Part shown: positions 20,860 through 33,229 of the stretch, in pieces
How positions within the stretch are numbered: the stretch's first letter is position 1
How the letters are laid out: each line of letters opens with the position of its first letter
Assembly: GCA_005784505.1 (NCBI GenBank)
Contig: VCAZ01000122.1
Span: 3,284 to 67,283, forward strand
Origin: Bagarius yarrelli
Taxonomy: Eukaryota > Chordata > Actinopteri > Siluriformes > Sisoridae
Length of the DNA: 64,000 bases
Direction of reading: 5' to 3'
Made by a program: the position numbers and the translations under genes
The notes under the pieces: generated by a model
What the model was told of the DNA's origin: nothing
What the model saw: only the letters and a program-made list of their open reading frames with translations
Databases searched by the model: none

Positions 20860-21470
20860 AAATAAATGTACTTCTCAAACAATCGAACACAGGATAATTA
20901 GCTTTGTGGAGGTCTGTTTGCTGGGTGGGTGTGTTATTGGGTATGGTTTGTGTGTATTTCTGTAAGTGTGTAGATATGTAAAAGAATCAGGTGTGGCTAG
21001 AATAAGCACAAGTGTTGCTTTTGATATGACACAGTTTTATATTTATTTATTTATTTTTTAACTTGTCTTTATGTTCCGTTGACGGATTTATCTTGACTCG
21101 ATAAAGTAACGGAACTCATGACCCAGAGGGGGTGAGGAGAAACTCATGACTAACGAATCGGGAACATGACTAAGGTTCTTTACATTTGATTTAGTATATT
21201 ATACACACACACACACACACACATCAAAAAGGATGCAAATTTTTCCTGCCACAACATTTCTCAATGATAAATGCTGTCTTCAAGTTTCTTTTTATAGTGG
21301 CTTTAAACTAATCGAATACCATGTGTCTCATTACACAACCACTGCACTGGACAAATACACACACACAGACACACACACATAAAACTCCTAGGTTATTTTC
21401 TGCTGTGTGTATATAAGCTATTTTACATAAATAAAAAACTAAATAATTCATTTTTCTTATTGAAGTACAC
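20860..21470. other. single-copy AT-rich DNA
   Basis: Short AC runs at about 21203-21223 and 21357-21380. Nothing else recognised. Confidence 0.6.
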
Positions 21471-21471
21471 T

Positions 21472-21762
21472 ATCCATCCATTGATGCATTGTCTTAGCTG
21501 TCATTGGGCGAAAAGCAGGGGTAAAACCTGGACAAGTCGCCAATCACACTCACTCCTAGGGGCAATTTAGCATAACCAATCAATCTAACATACATGTTTT
21601 TAGGCTGTGGGAAAAAACAGGAGTACCCGAAGTAAACCCACACCAGCACGGCCAGAACGTACACACTCCACACAGAAAGACTCCTGCAGGGGAATACGAC
21701 ACCTAGAACATTCTTAATGTGAGGCAACAGGGCTAAACACTTAGCCAACAGGCTGCCCTTCA
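21472..21762 (-). mobile_element. DANA/Mermaid-type tRNA-derived SINE, minus strand
   Basis: Read on the minus strand it begins gggcagcctgttggctaagt, runs through tctttctgtgtggagtgtgt, gtgggtttacttcgggtact and cccacagcctaaaaacatgt, then aaattgcccctagg and gacttgtccaggttttac, and ends in gatggatag. This is the well-known order of a common teleost SINE: tRNA-like head, conserved body, short tetranucleotide tail. Several percent divergence and small deletions mark it as an old copy. Confidence 0.88.
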
Positions 21763-21878
21763 AGTACTCTATTGAAGCTAAAAATAATAGTTTTCAAATA
21801 ATAATTTCATTATGAGACAGCATTCTTTGTTGTGTCTTTTAGTTATTTGTTAATATTTTTTAAAAGTTTTTCCCTATA

Positions 21879-21914
<36 letters not shown>

Positions 21915-22789
21915 AGCAGTATCGTTCGTTTCTCTCTCTACCAGCAGTATCGCTTTGTTATATCTCCACCGCCTCCTCTGTCCATCTCTCTGTCCGGCGG
22001 AAGAACAACGGGCCCTTGTTAGACGCAAAGCTGCTCCCTGCAGCTCGGAATAACTCAGAGACAGCGAAAAACAAACAGCTTCAACACCTCAGAGGAATAT
22101 CGGGTTTATCATCTTCTCTTCTCCTCCTCCTCATTCCCTCGCTCCGGTAGCGGCCGGGCCGGGCAAAGTCAGGCCGACTAAACAGAAAGGATTAAAGGTC
22201 TGGGTCTGGGTTGACTACTGAGAACGGGGGTTAGTCCAGGGCTCACCAAAAACACACACACATTCCTGGTTGACATTTTAAAGATACAAGGTCATCACGA
22301 TATTGACACTGGAGACGCCGTCAGATAAAAATTATTGAAAATTATTGATTATCATCAGGGTTTAACCACCCTATTGAGAACCACTGTTTTAGATATTTTT
22401 CTGTGTCAGAGCAATATGCACCTTACACTTCCAAACCTAAATCTATAAAACATGTGTGCAAAGAAGATATATATATTAGACGGATATGAAAACACTGTAG
22501 AGACTGTCAGAGAAAATGCATCAACACCTTCCGACGAATCGGAAGATGGTATTCCACAGTGCTGCGGTGTAAAGCCAGTGTGAACGCCTGCGTACGGTTT
22601 CCGAGTAGCTTTCAAAAGGAACATTAACATTGTGTACAAAACTGTCTCTCCGATTCATGGGGGATGAAATAAAATCACTTCCTGTTTAACACTTTTGGAA
22701 CCGACTGTCAGGATGAACAGCGAGTCAGTCTCATACCTGGAATTCCTAAAATTGTTTTATTTTTGCATATAATTTTCCTGGAATTCTTA

Positions 22790-22824
<35 letters not shown>

Positions 22825-22923
22825 TGTGCACTATGTCCCAGCCGTGACCCGAGACCCCACTGGCTGCGGTCAAGATTACACAACCTCTTCAGAGAGCTCG
22901 GCTGGGCGAGGGGACAGCATGAA

Positions 22924-22962
<39 letters not shown>

Positions 22963-23559
22963 TACACATAGCAGCCTGGCTGGAGAGAAGACACTTTGCT
23001 CATCCAGTTACTGTGAAGCTTCCTGTGTTAATGCTGTGTTTGGCAAATGATTATACACACACACACACACATATATAAGTATGATTATACACATGCACAC
23101 ACACATATACAGTTTGCACTTCACACACCTTCTCCCTTGGTCCCTGTATGCTAAGGAGGGATGGGGGGGGTGGTTAGGGGCGATCTAAATATCCGGTTTC
23201 TTCTCAAATATTAACTGAAGAAAAACACACCCAATAAACACTAATAGCGTGTGTGTGTGTGTGTGTCTGTGTGTGTTATTAACCCTTTATTTTAGCAAAT
23301 AATGCAGTCAGACTACAGATGCTAAAAAAAATCAAGCTGAAAGTATTTCTCTCTTATAGATAATATCATTTGTAGCTTCCTCACGGATCAACTGCAATAA
23401 CTGGATTATAATTAGAGCTGCAAATTTTAGAACATCAACCCGAAGCACTTTTTCCATGTGGAAACTTCTTCCATTCCTTCTAAAAACTTAGTACTTTTTG
23501 TAAAGTCACATGACTTTGGTCCAGTCAGTGGTGCTGAAAGGACAAGGCGGGAAGCTTAA
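21763..23559. other. mixed single-copy DNA and microsatellites
   Basis: TC run at 21884-21913, CA-type runs at 22790-22823, 22924-22970 and 23052-23105, GT run at 23250-23277. The 21960-22220 segment is CpG-containing (cggtagcggccgggccgggc near 22146) and repeat-poor. No gene recognised. Confidence 0.5.
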
Positions 23560-23712
23560 ACATTTACATTTAGAGAATTTGGTAGACTTACATCTATTTC
23601 TTTTATTCAACTGAGCAATTGGGGGTCTTGCTCAGGGCCCAGCAGTGGCAACTTGGTTGTGCTATGAATCGAACCCCGATCTTCCAATACCTTAACCACT
23701 GTACTACCACAT
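23560..23712 (-). mobile_element. tRNA-derived SINE, minus strand
   Basis: Starts acatttacatttagagaatt, holds caactgagcaattgggggtc, ttgctcagggcccagcagtg and gaatcgaaccccgatcttcc, and ends with ccttaaccactgtactacca. The order is head-last on the + strand, so the element lies on the minus strand. The tail has a small deletion. Confidence 0.88.
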
Positions 23713-24640
23713 TAAGTCAACTGAGCAACAGGAAAAGCTTGTAGCAAAGAAAAACACTTTGAACTCGGAGATAAATAAAATAAAAAAAAAATCGTTCAAT
23801 AATCGTAATCAAGGTAAAATTTGGAATTAATCAAGGTTTTAATTTTAGGTCATATTTAATAGACAATAAACCAATCGCATCTGACTCGCGCTTGGCCTCA
23901 TGTCCGGGTCGCTCCCTCGCTCGTTTCTTTCCAGCGTGAAAGTTTTTGGCATCGTATAAGCGAAACTTTTGTTTTAGTTAGATTAGACTATCTAATCTAG
24001 CGTCTGAATATGAAACCCGTCTCCCGTACCGTATCGGTCCGATTAGGGCCTCGAGACGGCTTTCCATATTAGAGCAAAAATTCAGCATGTAAAACATGCC
24101 GTGCGCTAACCCATGCCAAGACATCTCGACAGATCTGATAAAGGTGGAGCTCTGGCAGTCTGAGAGACGGAGCATGTGTACAACCACCAGATCATCTACA
24201 TCTCATTCAGTGGAGGGTTTTGCAAGGCAGGAAATAAACTAATAACCTTTCTGTAATGTTACAATCACTTTTTCCAGGTCATATGGTACTGAATGAAATG
24301 TTATTAGGTTTGGACAAACTCTGAACATTAGGAAAACTCTGAACATTAGGAAAACACTCAAAGAACATTTAACATTGTAGAAACACTATACGGTAACGTT
24401 TGTACAATGTTCTCGGACTGAATGACCTGCTCCCGGAACTAAACTAAACTAAATCCAACAATAAAATGTAAATGTTACACCGAGAGTTGAGCTTAAGTGA
24501 GTTAACGTTGCAAAAACATTCTGAAAAGGTTAATAAAGGTTTTTGATCGGTTGCTTATTTTTTTAACTGAAAAAATGATCCAAAAAAGTTTTTCTATGAA
24601 TTAAAAATATTTATAAATTTATGTTTAGAAAATACACTTG
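23713..24640. other. single-copy DNA with palindromic homeodomain-like site
   Basis: A perfect 9-bp inverted repeat TAGATTAGA / TCTAATCTA with a 3-bp spacer lies at 23979-23999, in CpG-containing, repeat-poor sequence (23870-24230). The 24250-24530 part has repeated gaacatt/acattgtaga words, probably an old dispersed fish repeat. No gene recognised. Confidence 0.4.
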
Positions 24641-24644
24641 AGAG

Positions 24645-24733
24645 AAAGCGGAGAAGAGAGAGAGAGAGAGAGAGGGAGAAAAAGTGGAGGACCAGGAGAG
24701 AGTGAGAGCGAAAGAGAGAGATAAAGTGTGTGT

Positions 24734-24765
<32 letters not shown>

Positions 24766-24853
24766 AAAAGAGAGGGAGAGGGAGAAATTGAAGGACCATG
24801 AGAGAGAGAGAGAAAGAAATAAAGTGTTAGAGAAAGAGAGAGTAGAGGAGCAT

Positions 24854-24887
<34 letters not shown>

Positions 24888-25566
24888 GAGTTATTTGACC
24901 ACAGCTCTCTTTTTTTTCTATATAAAGCCGCTTTTAAAGACAGAGAACAGATCGACAGATGCTTGTTTAACCACATCTTTCTCTCTCTTTCTCTCTCTCA
25001 CTCTATTTAAAGCTGGTCATCAAGAACATTTTTCAGATTTCTCTAGAGAAAGAGAAAGAGAGAGAGAGAAAAGAGGAATGTGTACTGATATTAATGTGGC
25101 CACATCTCATTCCCTCTCCTCTTTTTCCTCTTTAAATCCTGTCATGGTTCTGTTTTGAAAGAAAGACAGAGTGCGGTCGTTTATATCGTTACCGCTGGTC
25201 ATATCAAAACATTTTCAGATTTTTTTTTCTCACCCAAATGGAGAACAGGGGAGGAGAGCGAAAGAGAGGATTAATAGAGCTACTCGTTTAACCACATGTT
25301 TTCCCCCTCTGTCGTAGTTTGCATTTTTGATCAACCGCAGATCTCTCTCTCTCTCTCTCGCTCTCTCTCTCTTACTCCCTCCCTCTCTCTCTCCCTCTCT
25401 CTTTCCCTCTGATTAAAGTTTATAATATCATACTACTTTATGTTTTAAGGAAAAATCCATCACATCTCTGCCTTTACTTAGTGAGGGGGAAAAGAGCAAA
25501 AGAATGAGTGAGAGAAACATACAATGTATAAGAAAGTTAGAAAAAGAGACAGACAGACAGACAGAC

Positions 25567-25605
<39 letters not shown>

Positions 25606-25860
25606 GCGAAAGAGAGACAGAGAGACAGAGACAGATTTTCATATGAGAATCAATCCCTTTTGCTTTTTCTCTCTATCTCCCCTTTATTCTCCTCTCCATC
25701 TCTCTCTCTCTCTTTTTCCTCTGAGCACTTTCATCATTTTCTCTAACAGAAAAAAGGAGGGGGAGGACAGATATTAAAAGAGAGACAGAGAAAGGGGGGG
25801 GCAAAGAAAGAGGGTAAGAGAAAGAAATAAAAAAGAGAGAAAGAGAGGAACAGACAGACG
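24645..25860. repeat. alternating purine and pyrimidine tracts with a degenerate superrepeat
   Basis: GA-rich tracts (24650-24892, 25045-25075, 25540-25630, 25745-25858) alternate with CT-rich tracts (24980-25012, 25341-25409, 25670-25715). Between them non-simple words recur: gctggtcatcaagaacattt at 25011 and gctggtcatatcaaaacatt at 25194 (183 bp apart), and gtttaaccacat at about 24964 and 25289. A clean (CAGA)n(TAGA)n run is at 25550-25605. Confidence 0.8.
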
Positions 25861-26046
25861 GTTACAGATGAAGGGATTGGCTGTACTCCAGGAAACAGTG
25901 CAGTACATTAGGATACGGTGTGAAGGCTGATTTGAGGCGTGTGTCCTGTGATAAACACTGGGTGGCGCTGCTACTGAACTCCATGACAAGGATTAATGAA
26001 ACTTTAGCAAGAGATCTAATGACTTTCTGCCTTTTTGATTTTTCTA

Positions 26047-26051
26047 GCACA

Positions 26052-26089
<38 letters not shown>
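26047..26089. repeat. (AC)n microsatellite
   Basis: AC run after a short acacaaac lead-in. Confidence 0.95.
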
Positions 26090-26699
26090 CAGTGAACATT
26101 TATACGGACGTTGTAATTGTTATTTTTTTGCCTTTACCACCCACAGAGCGTTTCCAGTCCAATACGAAAAACATCCTGACAACATATCGGCAGATCGTAG
26201 CCCACCGTGCGGAAAAAAACCCTGCACATCAAAATATTTAACTCGTTCGAATTAAACAGTCTAACATGGTTTATGGAAGAATGGAGGTTTGGTGGGATGG
26301 GTGCAGCACACACACACAAACAGATCTTTCTAGAAAAATACAGAAAGAATACCTGGGTTGCCAATGCTATATTTTTGGCTGCAGGAAAGTTGCATCATTT
26401 TTCTATTATACAACTTAAAGTTACGCAAATTAACATCCTGATCATAGCTTTTTTTATTGTTTATCAATTTTTTTTTTTAAATTATTTCAAAATTCTTGAT
26501 CGCTGCAAAAAAAATATTTGCAGAACTATATACAGGATAGAAGAGCGATCTTTTTTTAAGATGATGAACTCTAGCTAGTCGTGACTGTTGTAATCATGGC
26601 AACCAACAGCAACAGACGTCCACAATTGAGTTATAATAACATAACCCAGGTAAAGATACCCAAAATGCACTGGGAAAGACAATAACAAAATTATAGGGA

Positions 26700-26821
26700 C
26701 AGGCATAATTAATCGATGATGGATAATAGAGCATAAAGATTTTTGCCGGTCATAATTAATTAAACCGATTGATCAGTTTTATTAACATTCTGGACTGGTA
26801 GAAAGTTAATAGAGTTCAGTT

Positions 26822-26881
<60 letters not shown>

Positions 26882-27245
26882 AGTCAAGCTAAAAAGCAGA
26901 GTTCAGTTCCTGGATTTTGCAATATCCAATCACACAAACTTTTATGTTTTGTCCAATCATTTTAAAGCCCCGCCCAAAACATAACGACTATGTCACCAAA
27001 TGCACTTGCTTGTTTTCTGTTGTGAAGATGCTAACGTCTCTTATTTACTGACAAAAATTAGTGTAAGCAAGCATGTAAACCCCATTTCCATGCGTTTTGC
27101 ACAGTGGTGCATTAGGCGGCTGCTGCCAATTTACACTTTAATCCCGCAATTTTATTACAACAAAACACCTAAAAACATCGCAACATGAAGAAAAGTCCAT
27201 AATTTGAACCCACAACAATCTCAAAAAGAGCTGCGAAATCATGGA
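26700..27245. mobile_element. unidentified dispersed element, copy A (interrupted by GT run)
   Basis: This segment and 58530-59560 share landmarks in the same order: taatcgatgatgg-like start, ccgattgatcagttttatta, aacattctggactggtagaa, tccaatca then aaagcc, atgactacctcaccaaa-type word, ttttattacaacaaaacacc, aaaaacatcgcaacatg and agagctgcgaaatc. A (GT)n run at 26826-26878 splits copy A. It has no long open frame. The two copies show an interspersed repeat, probably a decayed DNA transposon, but I cannot name the family. Confidence 0.7.
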
Positions 27246-27386
27246 AGAACTTAACTGATTATTAATTAAGGAAATCTGATTAAATGTTTATCTCTAACTG
27301 TAATTTTCAGTCGAGTGTAAGAGTTACAAAGAAATGTCCAGCTAAGTAAGGCACTAATAGAGTGTGTGTGGTGGAATGCACATAAA

Positions 27387-27390
<4 letters not shown>

Positions 27391-27428
<38 letters not shown>
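27391..27428. repeat. (GA)n microsatellite
   Basis: Clean GA run followed by looser purine-rich sequence to about 27590. Confidence 0.95.
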
Positions 27429-27429
<1 letters not shown>

Positions 27430-27834
27430 GGGGTAAGAAAGTGAGGAAAGGATGGAGAGGGTTGTAAGGGGTGAGCGAGAGGTTTACAGGCCTGCCTGAG
27501 TGCTCCAGGCTGCCGCGCGATGCAGTTTTACGAGAGGTAGCGGGAGCGGGATAGAGGAGGGGACGGAGGGATGCGGATAGAGGAAAGGAGTAAAGGCAGC
27601 AAAGCAGGTTTTATACAGAGAACTACTGTAAAGGAGGTGAGTGCAGTATTGGTTCTGATGTGTTCCACAAATTCATTGAGGAAGATACGATCGGTTCACT
27701 TCCTTCATATGAGTTTAAAAGAAAATCACAGTGTCCTAATAAAGACGTTTATTAAAGTGAGGGGGGGGCAAGAGAAAGCAAAAAAAAAAAAAGAAAAAAA
27801 GAGAGTCTCTGAGTTTCTTTTTCACTGCAAGGCA

Positions 27835-28365
27835 GAGAGAGAGACAGACAGATAAAAGAGAAAAGAGATAAACAGACAAAATAAAGAGAGAGACAGACAG
27901 ACGAAAGAGAAAGACAGATACAAGACAGGTAGATGGAAAAAGAGACAGGTATAGCATGACAGATGCAAGGAGAGGGAAACAGACAGATGTAAGAAGAGAG
28001 ATATATGGAAATGGAAACAGCTGTAAAAAGAGAAAAAGAAGAGAAAAGAGACAGGTGTATGGTAAGAGACAGACAGATGGAGAGAAAAGAGACAGGTATA
28101 GAGAGATACAGCATGAAATACAGACTAGAGGAGAGACAGACAGTCGAATGTTAAGATTGACAACTATAGGAAGATAAAGACAGACAAATGAAGGGAAAGA
28201 GAGACAAGTAAGGAGAGATACAGCATGACAGACAGATCGCAGGAGAGAAAGACAGATTTAGAGACATACAGCATGACAGGCACATGAATGGAGAGAGACA
28301 GACAGATGAAAGGATATGCTAGTGATAGAGTGAGGGAAAGAGAGAGAGAGAGAGAGAGAAGAATG
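27835..28365. repeat. degenerate purine-rich array with acagcatgaca word
   Basis: Purine-rich sequence in which variants of gagatacagcatgacaga recur near 27949, 28105, 28217 and 28266, each with gacagaca and ggagag words. The minus-strand open frames with CLSL-type repeats are translations of it. Confidence 0.75.
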
Positions 28366-28673
28366 CCAGAGAAACTGCCCATAAGTTTTACAGGCTTGAA
28401 CTTATTAAGGTTTCTTCTACTGAACATATTTTATTTTTCCTTTTGTTTTCATTAGGGATCTGGGGGCAACCTGGCAGCCTTTATTCTCGGCGCAATAAAA
28501 AGCCGCAAGGTCTCGTTTTTTTTTTTATAATTCTATGGCAGGAGTAAATGTCGTGGGTTGATTAAAGAAGAGGTGCACAGTGAGGAACCACGGCTTCTGG
28601 AGCAGCGTTTTGTCAATGTTCCTTCATTTCCTTTATAGTTATCTACTGGGCAGACGCTTTTATCTGCAAACAT

Positions 28674-30165
28674 GTGAGAAGACTCACAGCTCAAAAACTC
28701 ACAGCTCAAAAACTCACAGACTCACAGCTCAAAAACTCACAGACTCGCAGCTTTAAAAACTCCCAGACTCACAGCTCAAAAAAAAAACTCACAGATCACT
28801 CTCAAAAACTCAAGACTCATCTCAAAACTCATAGACTCGCAGCTTAAAAACTCACAGACTCACAGCTCAAAAACTCACAGACTCACATCTCAAAAACTCA
28901 CAGACTCGCAGCTTAAAAACTCACAGACTCACAGCTCAAAAACTCAGACTCACTCAATAACTCACTCAAAAACTCACCAGACTCACATCTCAAAAAATCA
29001 CAGACTCACAGCTCAAAAAACTCAGACTCACATCTCAGACTCCAGACTCGAGCTCAAAGCTAAAAACTCACAGACTCACAGCTCAAAAAATCACAGACTC
29101 GCATCTCAAAAAAACTCAAAAACTCAGACTCGCAGCTTAAAAACTCACAGACTCACATCTCAAAAACTCAGACTCGCAGCTCAAAAACTCACCTCAGAAA
29201 AACAAAAAACAGCTCAAAAACTCAGACTCGCAGCTCAAAACTCAGACTCGCAGCTCAAAAACTCAACAGACTCACTCTCAAAAACTCACAGACTCACAGC
29301 TCAAAAACTCAAGACTCAACGCTAAAAACTCACAGACTCAACAGCTCAAAAAACTCAGACGAACTCCAATCAAAACTACAGGACTCACATCTCAAAAACT
29401 CACAGGACTCAAAAAACTCAGCTCAAAAACTCACAGACTCACCAGCTCAAAAACTCACAGACTCACAGCTCAAAAACTCAACTCGAGCTCAAAAAAACTC
29501 ACAGACTCACAGCTCAAAAAATCAGACTCACAGCTCAAAAACTCACAGACACAGTCAAAGCTCAAAAAAACTCAGACTCGCAGCTAAAAAACTCAGACTC
29601 GCAGCTCAAAAACTCACAGACTCACAGCTCAAAAACTCACAGACTCACATCTCAAAAACTCACAGACTCGCAGCTCAAAAACTCACAGACTCACATCTCA
29701 AAAACTCACAGACTCACAGCTCACAAAAAAACTCACAGACTCGAGCTCAAAAAACTCAGACTCACAGCTCAAAACACAGACTCACAGCTCAAAAAACACA
29801 GACTCACAGCTCAAAAACTCACAGACTCACAGCTCAAAAACTCACAGACTCACATCTCAAAAACTCACAGACTCACAGCTCAAAAACTCACAGACTCACA
29901 TCTCAAAAACTCAGACTCGCAGCTCAAAACTCAGACTCGCAGCTCAAAAACACAGATTCACATCTCAGAAACTCACAGACTCGCAGCTCAGAAACTCACA
30001 GACTCTCAGCTCAAAAATTTAGATTCGCAGCTCAAAAACCTCACCACGCACTCGCAGCTCAGAAACTCACAGACTCACATGTCAGAAACTAATAGATTCA
30101 CAGCTTAAAAATCACAGACTCACAGTTTAGAAAGTCACAGACTTACAGCTCAAAAACTCAAGAGT
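28674..30165. repeat. 23-bp minisatellite, about 1.5 kb
   Basis: Unit of 23 bp with core gactcacagctcaaaaactc plus aca. Roughly 60 copies, many with 1-6-bp deletions (gactcgcagctcaaaactca) and two main variants, cagctc and catctc. A-run lengths vary from 3 to 8. The right end decays gradually. No strand codes through it. Confidence 0.94.
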
Positions 30166-31861
30166 CTCACAAGGTTGTTGCTGCTGCGTAACTGCTGAGC
30201 GGTGGTAGTTTTAGAATTTAAACCTTTCCGGTTTTACAGTTCAGCTCCCAACACTCGATTCCAGGACATTTTATCCGAACAGCATTCAGTTCAGCTTTAC
30301 AAGTCCTGCATTATTCCCCTCAGCCTTGTAACACCGTCCAAGGAACGGAAAGCGAGTGTTAGGAAACGGGGAGCAAATTGGTCCTAGCGGCTTGCTAATC
30401 CAGCAGCCTTAGCGCAGCGGAACAAAGGGAGGCATGGCACTTCATCTGAGAGGTGCAAGACCTCCTTAACAGCACTAGCGGTTTCCTCCACAATAACATC
30501 ATTGTTGTACGATATGTGTTAAACACTAGATCAAGTGTCGAGATTTTACTCCCCAGAGCCTTGTAACCATTATGGTGAGATGCCGATCAGACGTTGGCAC
30601 TTTGTGTTTTGCTAATCCAGCAGCTTTAGCTCTTACACTTGGCTCAGGTCTGTAAAGTGCTGGGATTAAGTTCAACTCGTTCAGTCTTGCTACGAGCTTT
30701 CTTCAATCCTTCCACAGTGACCTGATCAAATGTCGCGTGTTCTCTCGTCAGCTAGTAGCTATTTGTAGCATGCTTACTAACTAGTCACAGAACTGTGTCT
30801 AAATATGTTCATCTTAATATTTGGATTAACCTTTGAATTTTATAATCCTTTGCAGTAGCTAATCTGGCATATGAACAATTTAGCCTGATAAACTAGCTAA
30901 AGAATGTGCACGGTATCGAAGGCTGTTCTTGCGAGCAAACATTACCCTGCTACAGGAAGAAATGCTTGTAGCTAAAAGCCATTGTTGCCATTTAAAAAAA
31001 AAAAAAAAATTGGCGTTTATAGTGCTAAACATTTTTCAAACAGCATTTTAGCCGCTAGCCGTAAATGCAGCATTTGATTTAGGTTAATTACACTGGATGT
31101 CTATGCTTAAATGCTAATAGCAATATGGAAAGGGGAAAAAATATATAATATTATAATCGAGAGACGATGCTTTTCTGCATAATCTATCAGAATGTGGTTC
31201 AGAGAACGTAAAATGCTAATTTGAGAGGTTTAACTCATCAAGCAGGGAGAAAAAGTGGAGCACAGAAAGAGAATCGTGCCTAAGTTTAGAGTTCCAAGCA
31301 GCTCTCCGAGTTCCTGGCGAATACCCTTCATTCCAAACCCGGCAGAGATTTAGGGACTTTCAAAGTCATAAAAAAAATTGGAAACAATAAAAACGCAATG
31401 ACTCAAAAACCATTGTTATGGCTAATGAGCGCTTGGCAACAGCAAGCGAGCGCAATCCACTACAAAGGAACGCGCTGTCAACTTAATCACGTCCTTACGT
31501 TTGAACAAAGAACACGCCAAATCTCAAAGAACCACTCGGCTCATTCGCGCGACCGCTGGCCCGCTAATAAACGAGAAGACTTAGCGTTCTTAGCGTATGT
31601 TTATTTAGCATAATTGAGCTAGATCCATCATCTCCATCTTCATCTGCACCTTCTCTACGCCCTTCAGCAGGCTGATGTCATGATGGATGACAAAGATAAT
31701 GTATATTAAGTATGTCCGGCTTCTTAGAAAGAGGGGAAAAAAAAGACAGGAGAGAAGACGAGCGCTTGAAACACAGCCCAACAGGATGAGAGGAGTTCCT
31801 GCGTAGCGTCAACGCCATTCTTACATAAATGGACCGTGTCATAGTGGCAGTAATATGCATG

Positions 31862-31862
<1 letters not shown>
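30166..31862. other. single-copy region rich in GCTAA/TTAGC words
   Basis: No simple repeat except a poly-A at about 30994-31008. Words such as gctaatccagcagccttagc, tagctaa and ttagccgctagcc are conspicuously frequent. No gene or named repeat recognised. Confidence 0.5.

Positions 31863-31905
<43 letters not shown>
31863..31905. repeat. (GA)n microsatellite
   Basis: Clean GA run. Confidence 0.96.
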
Positions 31906-31909
<4 letters not shown>

Positions 31910-32184
31910 ACATTTCATTCTTTAGGAGTTTGATGTCATGGGTGTTTCTGTGGAAAGCTGATGAAAGACGTTCAGCTCAGGACTGGAGGCATGGAACATA
32001 AAAAAAGGAGGGAACCATTAAAGAACAACACTGAAGGGAACTTGTACTAAATATTTTGATAAAGTTATACGTTTTTATTTCTATTTTTGAAGCCACACCC
32101 CTTAAGAGAGACCTTATTTTCTGGGACAAACCAGAGACCACACCTCCATTACTGATACACAAAGACAACGGTATGTCTGAATTT

Positions 32185-32320
32185 GCTTGCTTTCATACTA
32201 CATAGTAGACAAAACTTCCGGGATGACCTACTACTCCCGCCCGGATTCTAAAGTACACATACGATGGACAGTTTACTAACCCGTGATAGACTACCGCCGG
32301 ATAGACGACTCGTCATTTAT
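32185..32320. mobile_element. dispersed repeat fragment, tactacttccg family
   Basis: The run gatgacctactactcccg, cggattctaaagtaca, gacagtttactaaccc and agacgactcgtcatttat aligns with 61000-61102 (gatctactacttccgctc, cagattcggaagtacg, cattttactatccc, gtccgactcgtcatatat). It is a diverged interspersed repeat of unknown class. Confidence 0.65.
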
Positions 32321-32329
32321 TTCGTTTTT

Positions 32330-32412
32330 TACAACTGGGGGCCTTGTTCAGGGGCCCAACAGTGCTTATTCTTCCGTTTAGCCGTCCAACAACTTTATCA
32401 CTGAGCTCATGT
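32330..32412 (-). mobile_element. tRNA-derived SINE fragment, minus strand
   Basis: Holds acaactgggggccttgttca and ggggcccaacagtg, the central body of the SINE in inverse orientation, with a degraded head (tccaacaactttatcactga). It directly abuts the previous dispersed fragment. Confidence 0.7.
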
Positions 32413-33225
32413 AAATCTTTTCATTTATTTTATAGAATGTAAAAAAAAACTAATGCAAATAAAATTAAGAGAACAAAAACATGCAATAATAAAGATCAGT
32501 ATTAATAAAACCCTTAAGTGCATTTCCTGCTTCTTGCCAGGACGGAATTAAGAGTCGGAAAAGAAGTAAAAACATTCACCGGTGTGATTTTAATTTGTGT
32601 CGTTCCTGTAGAAAAAAGGTTAAATGGTCACGATTTGGTAGTAAATCTAGGGGAAATCCCTTAAACGGCGACGAGTTACCAGAACTTTCCCATAGCTGAG
32701 CTCATGCGATTGGCTGATGCTCTGCAAAACCTCCAACAGGAAACGGTTGTGGTCACTTTGGACGCTTTAACACTACCTCGTAAAAAAAAAAAAAAAAAAC
32801 GTACCATCTCTAAAGAGTCAGCGTTTCCCACCGAAGGGGAAATACAGAGGAAACACACACACACACACACAATGTGAGTCATGAACACGGGACCCGAACC
32901 AGAATCCGACCCGTCAGTCGTATCTTCAGAACTCCTGTTGATTAAAAGCTTCGCTCTCATTCCTTTAAGATGAAGCTTCGTCTTTCCGTAACCTTCTTGC
33001 GTGTATGTTGTGTCGAACTGTACTGGTTTTTGTTGTTTTTTACACTCACTAGGTCATGCTGCATTATTACCGAGCTCCCAGCTTTTGTTCCACTGTAAGT
33101 GAAACCTTTAAAACAGAAAAAAACAACATTAGGTTCCTTAGTTTCAGCTAGTTCTGTTATTATTTAGTAACAGACCCATTTATTACAGTTAATCACACTT
33201 CCTTTAGTATTTATACCTCACTATT
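32413..33225. other. single-copy DNA
   Basis: Poly-A at about 32780-32798 and a short CA run at 32852-32871. Nothing coding recognised. Confidence 0.6.
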
Positions 33226-33229
33226 CTCT

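Noticed and set aside
28674..30165. CRISPR-like array (regular repeats)
   Set aside because: The 23-bp units are head-to-tail with no spacers, the copies are degenerate, and the DNA is clearly eukaryotic.
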